Shown here: positions 21,871-32,520 of the stretch, one piece after another
Position numbering within the stretch: the stretch's first letter is position 1
How the letters are laid out: every line of letters begins with the position of its first letter
NCBI GenBank assembly: GCA_964019695.1
Contig: OZ026515.1
Coordinates: 131,462,849 to 131,526,848, forward strand
DNA length: 64,000 nt
From: Loripinus fragilis
Lineage: Eukaryota > Mollusca > Bivalvia > Lucinida > Lucinidae
Direction: 5' to 3'
Position numbers and translations under genes: made by a program
Notes under the pieces: model-generated
Seen by the model: only the letters and a program-made list of their open reading frames with translations
Databases searched by the model: none
What the model was told of the DNA's origin: nothing

Positions 21871-22399
21871 TCGACAATTTGACTTATACCCTCTCTCAAT
21901 TTCAGGTAAACTTCAGCGCTGAGCTGAAATAACTATGATTGTGATAGTTTTCTGGTCGTATCCACTAGTTGGTCTATGATAGTTTCCTGGGCTATTGGGA
22001 AATAACTTAGTCATTTTTGAGGGGGATAAAGATTCTGCTGTGGTGATATATAAAATCTAGTTGGTCTATGATAGTTTCCTGGGCTATTGGGAAATAACTT
22101 AGTCATTTTTGAGGGGGATAAAGATTCTGCTGTGGTGATATATAAAATAACTTAGTTAAATTCAGCTTTGAAGATAACTTAGTCATTTTAGGGGGGTATA
22201 GTATGTGGTGATATATGGTGTGTGTAATAGTCAAGGCTACTAAGTACTATGCGTCTTAGAGTCTCTTGGTCAATCAAGACCTCAACTCCTAGAGGCATCA
22301 CTCTGTAGCGTTAACTAGTGTATAGCTAGCCGTCTCAAGCTTACTACTACTTATTTTTTAATAAAAAGAACAACAAAGACAAATGAACATTTCTATAAC

Positions 22400-22405
22400 T
22401 TTATT
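22400..22405 (-). promoter_or_regulatory. Polyadenylation signal of the left-arm C2H2 gene
   Basis: AATAAA on the - strand, about 125 bp after the stop codon at 22529. The right-arm equivalent is AATAAA at 27361. Confidence 0.55.
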
Positions 22406-22528
22406 GCCCCGCTAACTATAACTCATTACAATGACAGAGGATTAGGGCCGTCCCTCTATTCATTGTTTACAATAAGAGAAATTAAAGAAAATATGCCATC
22501 GTACAAAATAGAATTCAATTAGAATGTT

Positions 22529-23922
22529 TTAAGCATCGATCCAGGGCCTTTTTGGAAGTTGACTTTGAGTATGTCTTGGTCCAAAGTTGTTCTGTTGTAG
22601 CTGACTTGGTGCATATTTTGATCCTGAACTCTGTTTTAATGAATCTGATTCATTATCTTCACCTAAGGAATAGGTTGGTGGGTCAAATTCTTCAAGTTTC
22701 CCATCCAAGAGGTATCTTCGTTTTTAATAGCATATTTCAAAGCGTCATCCTCATCAAAGTCATCTTCATCTCGTAGTCGTTTTGCTGTATCTGTTATCTT
22801 CTTGTGCAAGGGATCTTTCTTCAATGCCTTGGATAATTTAAGGAAGGCCTTGTATTGACCAATGGCTTCTGCTCTGTATCTTGGTTCCAGTTTATCGAAA
22901 TCACCTCCTCTGCCTCTTCTGTGTCAATGTCTGGATTTTTCTCTATTATATGTTGTACACCTTCATTGAATGTGTCTTGTAGAATACTATGAGCTCCATC
23001 AACAAAAAATGTCCAAGGATCAAACTTGCTCTTTTTTCTAGAATAACGTTGGTCTTCATCATCTTCATCAGTACAACCTGTATCACTACCATCTAGAATG
23101 CCATAATCTTTGTCTGTATATTTCCCAAAGATATCTTCCTTTTGATGACTTTTAGAAGTCTCTGCATCCGATTCGTCAGACATAGTAGAGTCTTCATTTT
23201 CTGACATTGTTTCTGACTCCATATCTTCACTGCAGATACCACTTGTCAGATGTCGTCTCAAACTGTCTGATCTTGCAAACTGTCGTTCACACTTTGGACA
23301 CTGATGTTGACCCATTGAAATCGTTTTGGTAAATGAATAGCTTCTCTCTGATTGTGTCCTTTTATACTTGTAGTGACATAAAAAACCCACAGTTTTGTCA
23401 ATATTTCTCACAAAAATATGACATTTTCTACTCTGTCTTATTATTTGCATGTACTTCTTTTGCTGCAACACTTGAGAGAGGACTGCATTTTCTTGTTTTA
23501 CTGCTCTCTTTTGCAGAAGAAAAATTCTTTCTTTTATCACATCTTTGTTCCGTTATATTTCTTCCCTTCATATATTTGTTCTCTAATGGCCGTCTTTCTA
23601 GTTGGCTTCCTATCAGCTTACGAAGTTCTCTATGGCACATTCTACAGTACTTTGGTGGTCTTCCTTGCTTGAGTTTACTATCCAACGCTGTACTCAGCCT
23701 TTTCATCAGATATCTAATTTGTCCATAGCTCATTTGATATTTAGTTGATTTTTTAGAAGCAGGTTTTATCATATCATCATTGCAGCTTGTATTTTTCTGT
23801 CTTGCTGAGAGATCCATTCTTCTTCTTTTAGTGTTCGTAGAACAATAAGACATGTCAACCAGAATCATCATATTTATACTAATAGCATAATTGATCAACT
23901 TTTTATACGTTTGAAGTGTCAT
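22529..23922 (-). pseudogene. Polinton-type C2H2 zinc-finger gene, left copy, with frame breaks
   Basis: The start ATG at 23922 overlaps the upstream gene's stop (ATGA). The first open segment runs to 23428 and includes RPPKYCRMCHRELRKLIG, a CxxC motif. A second frame (23540-22821) carries the C2H2 finger CPKCERQFARSDSLRRH followed by an acidic Ser/Glu tract. An 88-nt GT...AG stretch (23454-23367) could be a phase-0 intron joining the two. Near 22895 the frame shifts, and the continuation holds a charged helical region of the kind that follows the finger in Polinton proteins (KKDPLHKKI, RLRDEDDFDEDDA). A second shift lies near 22723, before the stop at 22529-22531. These breaks are also in the right arm, so they predate arm duplication. 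Residues 1-113 lie in the central segment and are unique. Confidence 0.7.
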
Positions 23923-24791
23923 TTTACTAAAGTTTTCCCACTAACAAAAGGGACAGACCTGCCAATTTCATCTTTGATATCAATATGAACCTGATCAATA
24001 TAAGATTTTGCCAAAGGTACATAATGTAAATTCACAAATTCTTGATGCGATTGAGTGCTAGATTTGGACTGTTTATAAGAAACAATTCTAAGTATAGGAG
24101 CTGTTATATTTCCAACGTAAGTGTAATCTGCAACATCAGAATAAACAAACATCTGATGGTGGGTCATGTTCAAATCAACAGCATATGTAAAAGCCTGGTT
24201 ATCATTCCCAATCAGTTTATTTGAAAGATCAGGATTCAATCCAAGTATTTCGCCAAGAGACTTTGAAAATCTTATTTGAACTCTATTTGGATTTTCAACA
24301 TGTAAATTTACACGATTACCTGATTTCTTATAACTTAATGAGATCATACTGTGAATTTGACGTAGAATAGCTCCACATTTTTCTTCAATAGCAATCTGAA
24401 TTTGCTCTACTAAGTGCTGAGGCGAATTATAGTTTCCTGCTGGGATAAATAATTTTATTTCAGGACAACTTCCATCTTTCATGCATACAGTATTCATTTT
24501 ACTTTTCCCCAGTCTTTCCAAAACATTCTCATCGTAGAAGTGAACATAAAAATAATTGCTATTATGTGAAATGTTATATACTTCTGAAGGAGTCATAATT
24601 TCTACCAACGCTACAACCCATTGTTCTTTCTGGACTTGAATAGGATGATTTAGCTTTGTGGTAAATGAGAACTGTTTATTTTTAGGGAAAATATCCATAG
24701 AACTATCACTCAGTAAGCTCAGATAAAATTCATCCATGATCGCATATGTGAAACAACCACCACACTTGATAGAAATATTATATAATGACAC
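23919..24791 (-). CDS. Polinton virion-protein-like ORF, penton/minor-capsid type (tentative)
   Basis: An uninterrupted 290-residue frame. The N-terminal part, FYLSLLSDSSMDIFPKNK followed by F-T-T-K-L and then W-VALVEI, fits a pattern I recall from animal Polintons, where a Phe-Tyr/Ser-Ser-Met/Phe-Pro stretch is followed by Trp-(E/V)-V-(G/A)-L-(V/A)-E-I. The C-terminal region with V-P-F-x-S-G-K also fits; a few terminal residues may be missing. Such proteins are thought to be single-jelly-roll minor virion proteins, but I cannot verify the fold. There is no signal peptide or membrane segment. It is the only gene-sized frame in the element that looks intact, and its stop overlaps the next start by ATGA. 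The context implies loss of capsid, protease and polymerase genes. Confidence 0.65.
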   Translation of the reverse strand: MSLYNISIKCGGCFTYAIMDEFYLSLLSDSSMDIFPKNKQFSFTTKLNHPIQVQKEQWVVALVEIMTPSEVYNISHNSNYFYVHFYDENVLERLGKSKMNTVCMKDGSCPEIKLFIPAGNYNSPQHLVEQIQIAIEEKCGAILRQIHSMISLSYKKSGNRVNLHVENPNRVQIRFSKSLGEILGLNPDLSNKLIGNDNQAFTYAVDLNMTHHQMFVYSDVADYTYVGNITAPILRIVSYKQSKSSTQSHQEFVNLHYVPLAKSYIDQVHIDIKDEIGRSVPFVSGKTLVK

Positions 24792-24799
24792 TTAGACTT

Positions 24800-25850
24800 T
24801 GCTTAACGCCATATATATGAAATGGCTACTCTCATATTAATTATATTAAGATGGAATATATATCATGCAAACTTTGTATGTAATGCAGATCTGAAATATC
24901 AACTATGTGAAGATGTATATTACACGTTTTAATCCTAGACATATTCATTAACTTGTTAAATATGTAAATGTGAAAAATTCATAGTGTAAAAAGTTGAATA
25001 ATTAATAATGCATGGGCTATACATTTTTTATTTACCATCAAAGGTGATGGGTGGTACTAGAACCAAAGATTAGGTTATCAGAAGTTAACTATTTAGAGAT
25101 TTTTAGATGGAGTTAAGTCCCAGTCAACAATATTTCAGTAAAGTCAGGATCCTCCCAGAGACAATAAAAAAGAAAGGAAGAATAGGATAGAAGACTGAAA
25201 TGGGCTCAATCCAAATTTGCCTCAGGTGAAACAAATATTATCTTGCCAACAATCCAAATATGATAGAACCATCTCTCTGAAAGTTGTCATAGCAAATGTA
25301 CCATGCTACTATCAACTTGAGAAACAGCGAGAAAATAGTATTGATTGGAGAGAGGGTATAAGTCAAATTGTCAAATGTGTAGGTGTGGAAACTCCACATT
25401 GTGGAAATGTGGAGATGTGGTGGATCCACATTGTCAAGATGTGGAGATGTGGTGGATCCACATTTTTAGTGTGGCGGTCCGACCCACCCTATTTATACCG
25501 ATAGCGAAATAAATCAGCTTTTTATACTGGAAAAACCCAGATTTGGAAAAACTCAGATTTTCTGAAATCAACAGTTGAAAATTCTCAAAATTGTTTCATC
25601 AAGCGTAATCACTATTTGATTTTTTCATCCGATCGAATATTTTCCATAGGTCAAACTACTGAAATTTTCAGAAAAAATCCTCAGTCAAGAATAGTTCTCA
25701 AATTAATTTGATATGCAAATCTACTTGAATTTTTCATCAGATCAAATATTTTCTATAAGCCAAACTGCTGAAATCACTAGCAAAAAAAATGACAAGCAAA
25801 ACTATATGAATTTTTCACAAAGTGTCAGGCGAGACTACAATTTTTGTTAG
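24800..25850. other. Central non-coding segment of the Polinton-like element
   Basis: AT-rich. It holds one partial ATGTGGA array (25375-25475), preceded by 'gagagagggtataagtcaaatt' as at 25998 and 27869, and degenerate 'gaatttttcat..gatc' repeats (25610-25760). No gene was recognised. Confidence 0.6.
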
Positions 25851-25854
25851 GCCT

Positions 25855-26181
25855 AAAGTCAGAATCTTTATCCCCCTCAAAAATGACTAAGTTATTTCCC
25901 AATAGCCCAGGAAACTATCATGGACCAACTAGTGGATACGACCAGAAAACTATCATAATCATAGTTATTTCAGCTCAGCGCTGAAGTTTACCTGAAATTG
26001 AGAGAGGGTATAAGTCAAATTGTCGAATGTGTAGGTGTGGAAACTCCACATTGTGGAAATGTGGAGATGTGGTGGATCCACATTGTCAAGATGTGGAGAT
26101 GTGGTGGATCCATATTTTTAGTGTGGCGGTCCACATTAATTTCGAATTTATCCAAGAATTAACGTAAATTTCCATTATGCT
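25855..26181. repeat. Remnant of the native right terminal repeat, inside the element
   Basis: Matches 27640-28050 in the same orientation ('ccccctcaaaaatgactaag', 'agcccaggaaactatca', 'cagctcagcgctgaagttta', and the ATGTGGA array). It breaks at 'ccattatgctga', where the inverted arm begins. Confidence 0.8.
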
Positions 26182-27237
26182 GAGAACAAATATATGAAGG
26201 GAAGAAATATAACGGAACAAAGATGTGATAAAAGAAAGAATTTTTCTTCTGCAAAAGAGAGCAGTAAAACAAGAAAATGCAGTCCTCTCTCAAGTGTTGC
26301 AGCAAAAAAAAGTACATGCAAATAATAAGACAGAGTAGAAAATGTCATATTTTTGTGAGAAATATTGACAAAACTGTGGGTTTTTTATGTCACTTCAAGT
26401 ATAAAAGGACACAATCAGAGAGAAGCTATTCATTTACCAAAACGATTTCAATGGGTCAACATCAGTGTCCAAAGTGTGAACGACAGTTTGCAAGATCAGA
26501 CAGTTTGAGACGACATCTGACAAGTGGTATCTGCAGTGAAGATATGGAGTCAGAAACAATGTCAGAAAATGAAGACTCTACTATGTCTGACGAATCGGAT
26601 GCAGAGACTTCTAAAAGTCATCAAAAGGAAGATATCTTTGGGAAATATACAGACAAAGATTATGGCATTCTAGATGGTAGTGATACAGATTGTACTGATG
26701 AAGATGATGAAGACCAACGTTATTCTAGAAAAAAGAGCAAGTTTGATCCTTGGACATTTTTTGTTGATTGAGCTCATAGTATCCTACAAGACACATTCAA
26801 TGAAGGTGTACAACATATAAAAGAGAAAAATCCAGACATTGACACAGAAGAGGCAGAGGAGGTGATTTCGATAAACTGGAACCAAGATACAGAGCAGAAG
26901 CCATTGGTCAATACAAGGCCTTCCTTAAATTATCCAAGGCATTGAAGAAAGATCCCTTGCACAAGAAGATAACAGATACAGCAAAACGACTACGAGATGA
27001 AGATGACTTTGATGAGGATGACGCTTTGAAATATGCTATTAAAAACGAAGATACCTCTTGGATGGGAAACTTGAAGAATTTGACCCACCAACCTATTCCT
27101 TAGGTGAAGATAATGAATCAGATTCATTAAAACAGAGTTCAGGATCAAAATATGCACCAAGTCAGCTACAACAGAACAACTTTGGACCAAGACATACTCA
27201 AAGTCAACTTCCAAAAAGGCCCTGGATCGATGCTTAA
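26182..27237 (+). pseudogene. C2H2 zinc-finger gene, right copy: 5'-truncated and with a stop
   Basis: Copy of the left-arm gene lacking its first ~113 residues, because the arm boundary cuts it. The finger CPKCERQFARSDSLRRH is intact. A codon read as Gly in the left copy is TGA here (26769-26771), just after W-T-F-F-V-D. Both downstream frame shifts of the left copy are present. The stop TAA is at 27235 and AATAAA at 27361. Confidence 0.75.
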
Positions 27238-27889
27238 AACATTCTAATTGAATTCTATTTTGTACGATGGCATATTTTCTTTAATTTCTCTTATTGTAAA
27301 CAATGAATAGAGGGACGGCCCTTATCCTCTGTCATTGTAATGAGTTATAGTTAGCGGGGCAATAAAGTTATAGAAATGTTCATTTGTCTTTGTTGTTCTT
27401 TTTATTAAAAAATAAGTAGTAGTAAGCTTGAGACGGCTAGCTATACACTAGTTAACGCTACAGAGTGATGCCTCTAGGAGTTGAGGTCTTGATTGACCAA
27501 GAGACTCTAAGACGCATAGTACTTAGTAGCCTTGACTATTACACACACCATATATCACCACATACTATACCCCCCTAAAATGACTAAGTTATCTTCAAAG
27601 CTGAATTTAACTAAGTTATTTTATATATCACCACAGCAGAATCTTTATCCCCCTCAAAAATGACTAAGTTATTTCCCAATAGCCCAGGAAACTATCATAG
27701 ACCAACTAGATTTTATATATCACCACAGCAGAATCTTTATCCCCCTCAAAAATGACTAAGTTATTTCCCAATAGCCCAGGAAACTATCATAGACCAACTA
27801 GTGGATACGACCAGAAAACTATCACAATCATAGTTATTTCAGCTCAGCGCTGAAGTTTACCTGAAATTGAGAGAGGGTATAAGTCAAAT

Positions 27890-28425
27890 TGTCGAATGTG
27901 TAGGTGTGGAAACTCCACATTGTGGAAATGTGGAGATGTGGTGGATCCACATTGTCAAGATGTGGAGATGTGGTGGATCCACATTTTTAGTGTGGCGGTC
28001 CACATTAATTTCGAATTTATCCAAGAATTAACGTAAATTTCCATTATGCTGACCCACAATATATCTGCATTTATTAACATTTGAAATGTGGAAATCCACA
28101 TTGCTCCACAATACATCCACATTGCTCCACATTACATCCACCTTCAAAATGTGGAGATGTGGTGGATCCACATTGCATCCACATTTTTAGTGTGGCGGTC
28201 CACATTAATTTCGAATTTATCCAAGAATTAACGTAAATTTCCATTATGCTGACCCACAATATATCTGCATTTATTCACATTTGAAATGTGGAAATCCACA
28301 TTGCTCCACAATACATCCACATTGCTCCACATTACATCCACCTTCAAAATGTGGAGATGTGGTGGATCCACATTGCATCCACATTTTACGTGTGAAGGTC
28401 CACATTGCATCCACATCTCAAGCGA
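27890..28425. repeat. ATGTGGA/TCCACAT palindrome array, right arm (expanded)
   Basis: Same motif as the left array, enlarged by a ~200-bp duplication that includes 'cattatgctgacccacaatatatctgc' twice (28044, 28245). Confidence 0.85.
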
Positions 28426-29486
28426 CATGGACACTTTCATCAACATCTTATCATTAAACCCCAATACTATTACATGCCAATGCTGATTATCTAACGTATC
28501 AACAGAAGCTCTAACTTAATCAAAAGATTGATACTAGCTATCAAATACTACACCATGCAAGAACCTGAAAAAGTATAATCCTTAGAAACATTCAAGCAGA
28601 CTTATCATTGCTAAGTACACACCTACTCTAGATAAAAAATGACTCAGTAATTTTCAAAGTCCTAGCTGATTCTACAGAGTAATACATCTAGGAGTTGAGG
28701 TCTTGAGATACAATCTCAAGCGACATTCTATACAACTTAACTTTTAGCATATAATTACCCTAATCAACTATTAAAAGTACTAAGTTAAAATCAAGCTAAG
28801 AGTCTGACCAAAATGTAAACTAAAATAATAATAAATAGGCCCATCATAGCTGAATACCTTTCCTCTTAAAATGACCAAAGTATCTATTGGTTCGAAAAGT
28901 TATACTTGTTGTCGCTTTTAGAAGATACTACTTGCTTTTCAATGACGTCATGTATAATCTATATGACGTAACTTATCATTGAAAGTCGCGAAAAGCGAAA
29001 AATTGTGCTAAATGTAATATTTCTTAGCTACAGAAATTAGCCTTGAATATCTAAGTTATTTTTCTAAAGAGACTATAAGATACGCAGAACTTCATGAACC
29101 CAAAATTCCTTACGTAAAATATAATTCGCTATTGCAACGTACTTGATGTACGATATGCAAATTAGAAACCCTGTTGTTTGTGATGCGAGTAAAGTTAGTC
29201 TTTATAAAAAGATAACCGCAATAGGCCTACCAGCGAGAGACGAGTGGGTAGGAATTTATCACAATCAGATCTTTACGAAAATAAACTAAGTTATTCACAG
29301 CATCCCAGCGATGCGACCAGAAAACTATCACAATCACAGATCAGCCTGCGCTTTTGAGCAAAAATAAACTAAGTTATTTTCAATAGTCCAGAAATCTGTC
29401 ACAATCATAGGCCCAACCAAAATACCCCTAAAATAAACTAAGTTATTCACAGCTAGTCACTCAAGCTTACCAGGGTAGGCATCTAT

Positions 29487-29553
29487 GGGTACGCCGAATT
29501 TTTTTAGCCTGAAAAATTCTAAGTTCTTTTCAGGCTAAAAATTCGGCGTACCC
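29487..29553. repeat. Terminal hairpin in the right arm
   Basis: Mirror of 20413-20479. Confidence 0.85.
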
Positions 29554-29574
29554 AGAGTGCCATCCATTACTACT

Positions 29575-30000
29575 GGTGTTCATATTAAGCACAATGATTG
29601 CTGATGGTGTGTAGAAACAACGAAGTTTTCAGATGACCGATATGACCATGGAGTCAAATGTCAAGGTCAAATATACTTAAAATTTGTGTTACAGCTTTTT
29701 ACAATCACTAATCATACTTTTCTTAGTTAGAAAGAGAGCTTTCATATTTAGCACGATGATTGCCGTTGGTGTGTAGATTACATAGAAAGTTTCCGATTAC
29801 CAATATGACCATGGAGAGTTCTTGGTCAAATTTACTCAAAATCTGTAATGTAGCTTGTAATCAGAACTCCCGATGGGCGTTCATATTAGGCACGCTCATT
29901 GTCTATGTTGTGTAGAATATAAGGAATGATTCAGATGAACGAGTCAAATGCCAAGTTCAAATATACGAGGGGCATTTTTATGGTCGTAGAACTGGTTTGT
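29575..30000. repeat. Short tandem repeat, about 150-bp units, target of the Polinton-like insertion
   Basis: 'ttcatatta.gcac.atgattgc...ggtgtgtag' with 'tatgaccatggag' recurs at about 29580, 29743 and 29880. The left flank (20361-20391) supplies the start of the first unit ('actcc...gggtgtt'). Confidence 0.65.
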
Positions 30001-31015
30001 ATCTCTACAAATATAGAATTTACGGCACGGACTTATGTCTAGCTTCTATCTATCAATTACATTTACAACATTAGCAGTTTGTTCCTTCAAAATATATAGC
30101 TGTTAATAGAGAGTATGGTGAATCACACTGGTCAAATAATGTGTTGTTTTTAAGCGTACAGTCAGGATTGCATTAGATGCTGGTAAGTTTGATTTGCTAT
30201 GGTAAAATAAATATTTTCCAAACCAAATTTTTTTTTGCACCATCAAAATTATCCATTCATACGCAGGTATAACGAACATATAAAGATAGTATTTGCTCCT
30301 CCATAACAATTTGAAAACACCAATCAATATACCAAAATAATCACAGATAAATACTGATTAATATACCTGTTAAAATTACGATTGTGAGTACATTTTAAAA
30401 TTTATTCTGGCTTTCCATAGCCCATAATATATGAGCCTCGTCGCGACAAAACCTTTCTTCGGGGTTTCCGTCAAAGCGAGACTCAAACCAGTCTCCTCAG
30501 CTACAGAGACTTGTTAGAACATTGACATTTTGCTTGTAGCAGGCTTAGATATGACGCTTTCCAATCAGCGAATAACAAAGGCGCTGATCAGACTGCGGGG
30601 ATGCGCAGGCTGGTCTGCGCCTTTGTTGTTCATAAACCCCCGAAGACAAATATTCTCGGGTTGAGGCCCATATATGATCATTCGTCTACAATTATACTGA
30701 TATATTGATTAAAGAGTGTACCTGGTAAACTCTGGTGCTGTCATACCCCCATGTTATAAAAGATAGGTGGGGTAAATCAACCCCAGGTGGAAACATTAAT
30801 TCAAAGTAGATCTGCATAATGTTCGTATTGCTGTACTCGCAACAGAAAATGCTTAATGACGTCATTTATGTACAAACAATTTAGCAAACCATTGGAAACT
30901 TGTTTTGCAGTTTATTTCTGATAGAATCAAAAACAATAATTCTCTTTTAGGATCAAAGCTACAATAACACTTCTATGTACCTTATAAATACAAAAAATAT
31001 AATAATACTTTATAT
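30001..31015. other. Intergenic stretch with one dispersed repeat
   Basis: A repeat at about 30420-30660 contains 'ttcttcggggtttccgtcaaagcgagactcaaaccagtctcctcagctac' and 'aaaggcgctgatcagactg.ggggatgcgcaggctggtctgcgcctttgttgttc'. Pieces recur at 34070-34110, 52740-52850 and 53200-53290. Nothing else was seen. Confidence 0.5.
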
Positions 31016-31017
31016 CT

Positions 31018-31125
31018 ATAGTTTATAGATCATATATTACAATTATAAAGGAATTAAGTGTGAACGAGTGCAGCGAGTAAACCACTTAATTTCTTTATAA
31101 GTGTAATACAATATATATGATCTAT
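31018..31125. repeat. Hairpin around 'gtgaacgagtgcagcgagtaaacc'
   Basis: 'gatcatatattacaattataaaggaattaagtg' is mirrored by 'cacttaatttctttataagtgtaatacaatatatatgatc'. Confidence 0.7.
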
Positions 31126-31574
31126 GACCTCCTTATAGTTTTCTCCTCCCCTCCCATTGAAAATAGCCGCATTGATCACTTCATAGATTAACTTCACGAT
31201 TTTACTTAATAGATATTACACATATTGACAAAACATGATATTAAGTTGGCCAAAAATTTTAATTTCTGTGCAAACCAATTGGTAGGGGCGGAGTAAGTTA
31301 TAAATAACATATTAAGTGACATTCGAAAGCCTTATCCCACTTCTGTTTGTAACACCTTTTCCCAATAAATTGATATATACGTACTATACAAATTGCTTAG
31401 GTTACAAATAAATCTTTCATACAAAATGGTTGTTGCGAAAAAAGCTATAAAGACCACATACTATTGTAGCACTAAGAATATTCTGTCTGCAGTCAAAGTT
31501 TCAGAAGTCATTCATTGATATCCGGAAGGATGTCAACCCATTTTCATGCAATCATTTCCAACGATCTGTCTGTC

Positions 31575-32520
31575 AGAGACAAAGTAAGAAAGACAGCAAG
31601 AATCAGGAATCAATACAATCAAGTACCACACCTGTCCCAGGATACCAAATGGGAAAGTAACAAAATCACAACAAACGTCACAAACAAGAGCCAAGAGGTC
31701 TGCCCTTTCCCTTCATTTGACCACAGGGCAGCAATGAACAGACACGAAAGCATGACAAACACAAGACATAAATAACACAAATGATCCACAAAAGAAGTAC
31801 TGCCTTGGAACGGTCAGTAAAATAAATTACTGGAGGGCTTAAGCCAGTTTCGCGTCTCGCCAACCTCAACCTTAGTTCAGATGTGGATCAAGACACATAG
31901 ATGTTTGGTTTGCGTGAAAGACCCCTAACTTATACATGTACATGCATCATCTCCTAGAACATATAAACGAAGATATAAAAAGGAGCTAAAACAAAGATAA
32001 GGACTCAACAGTACATAAAACTGAATACCGGAGCAAAAGAAATCCAACAGGTAGACCCTGGTGGGCCCGATTACAGCCAAAGCATCCGCTACCGTCTCAT
32101 CTCATCAATAGATAAGTCTTTAAGTCCGAACCTTCATAGAGTCTGAAGTCCGACCCACCAGTCCGCAACTAAAGGGGAAAGCAAAGTTGCCAACCGTGAT
32201 TGGGTTGACCACCAAACATGCAGTATGTTGCAATACATTAATGCTATAGCCATTCTTTTTATAATTGGAAATTATATTTTAATAAACTGCGCTGAAAATT
32301 TTTGAGAGCCAACAATCTTCTTCAATTTATACACCAAGCCACCATAGATTTCATGTTCCAAAAGTCCTTGGTGCAATAGAGATTTAAGTCCAACTTGGAA
32401 TTTAGATATCAAATTATAGTCTATAAAATTTAAGAAATGTTTTGCAAAGTTTATGATACCGATTGCTTTGTTTAAGAAGGTCAGATATTGAAATTGTGTA
32501 GATGTAGGTATATTTTTATT
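31575..32520 (-). mobile_element. Decayed copy of the retroelement at 42175-43330 (C-terminus and tail)
   Basis: On the - strand it reads the same order as 42430-43330: a degraded coding end ('aaattatag', 'tgcaata...', 'ccaaccgtgattgggttgacc'), the 'gtgggtcggacttcagactc' stop region, 'ggtagaccctggtgggcccga', and the tail 'gtaccac...gccaagaggtc...tgccttggaacggtcag'. The coding part has frame breaks. Confidence 0.75.

Larger units (their letters stand above)
20392..23583. repeat. Left inverted arm of the Polinton-like element (about 3.2 kb)
   Basis: Matches the right arm in inverse orientation with few differences, from the AGTAGTAATGG terminus to 'catatatttgttctc'. Contents in order: terminal hairpin, three 'aataacttagtttattt' repeats, the ATGTGGA palindrome array, a tandem 90-bp duplication (about 21966-22147), a polyadenylation signal and most of the C2H2 gene. 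Confidence 0.9.
20392..29574. mobile_element. Polinton/Maverick-like element, non-autonomous, with very long inverted arms
   Basis: Begins AGTAGTAATGGATGGC and ends with the exact complement. A perfect 6-bp duplication GGTGTT lies outside (20386-20391, 29575-29580). AG...CT ends and 6-bp duplications are typical of Polintons. The flanks rejoin into a continuous local tandem repeat, which confirms the insertion. The arms (20392-23583 and 26182-29574) enclose a 2.6-kb centre. A virion-protein-like ORF and a C2H2 gene of the Polinton type remain. No DNA polymerase B, integrase, protease, FtsK-like ATPase or double-jelly-roll capsid gene was found, so mobility would need a helper. Confidence 0.85.
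26182..29574. repeat. Right inverted arm of the Polinton-like element (about 3.4 kb)
   Basis: Inverted match of 20392-23583. It is about 200 bp longer because the segment around 28040-28200 is duplicated at 28240-28400. Point differences include a nonsense change at 26769. Confidence 0.9.

Noticed and set aside
21480..28486. Frames rich in Cys-Gly-Ser-Met / His-Ile-Ser in the ATGTGGA arrays
   Set aside because: Produced by the repeated palindromic motif on either strand, not by coding selection.
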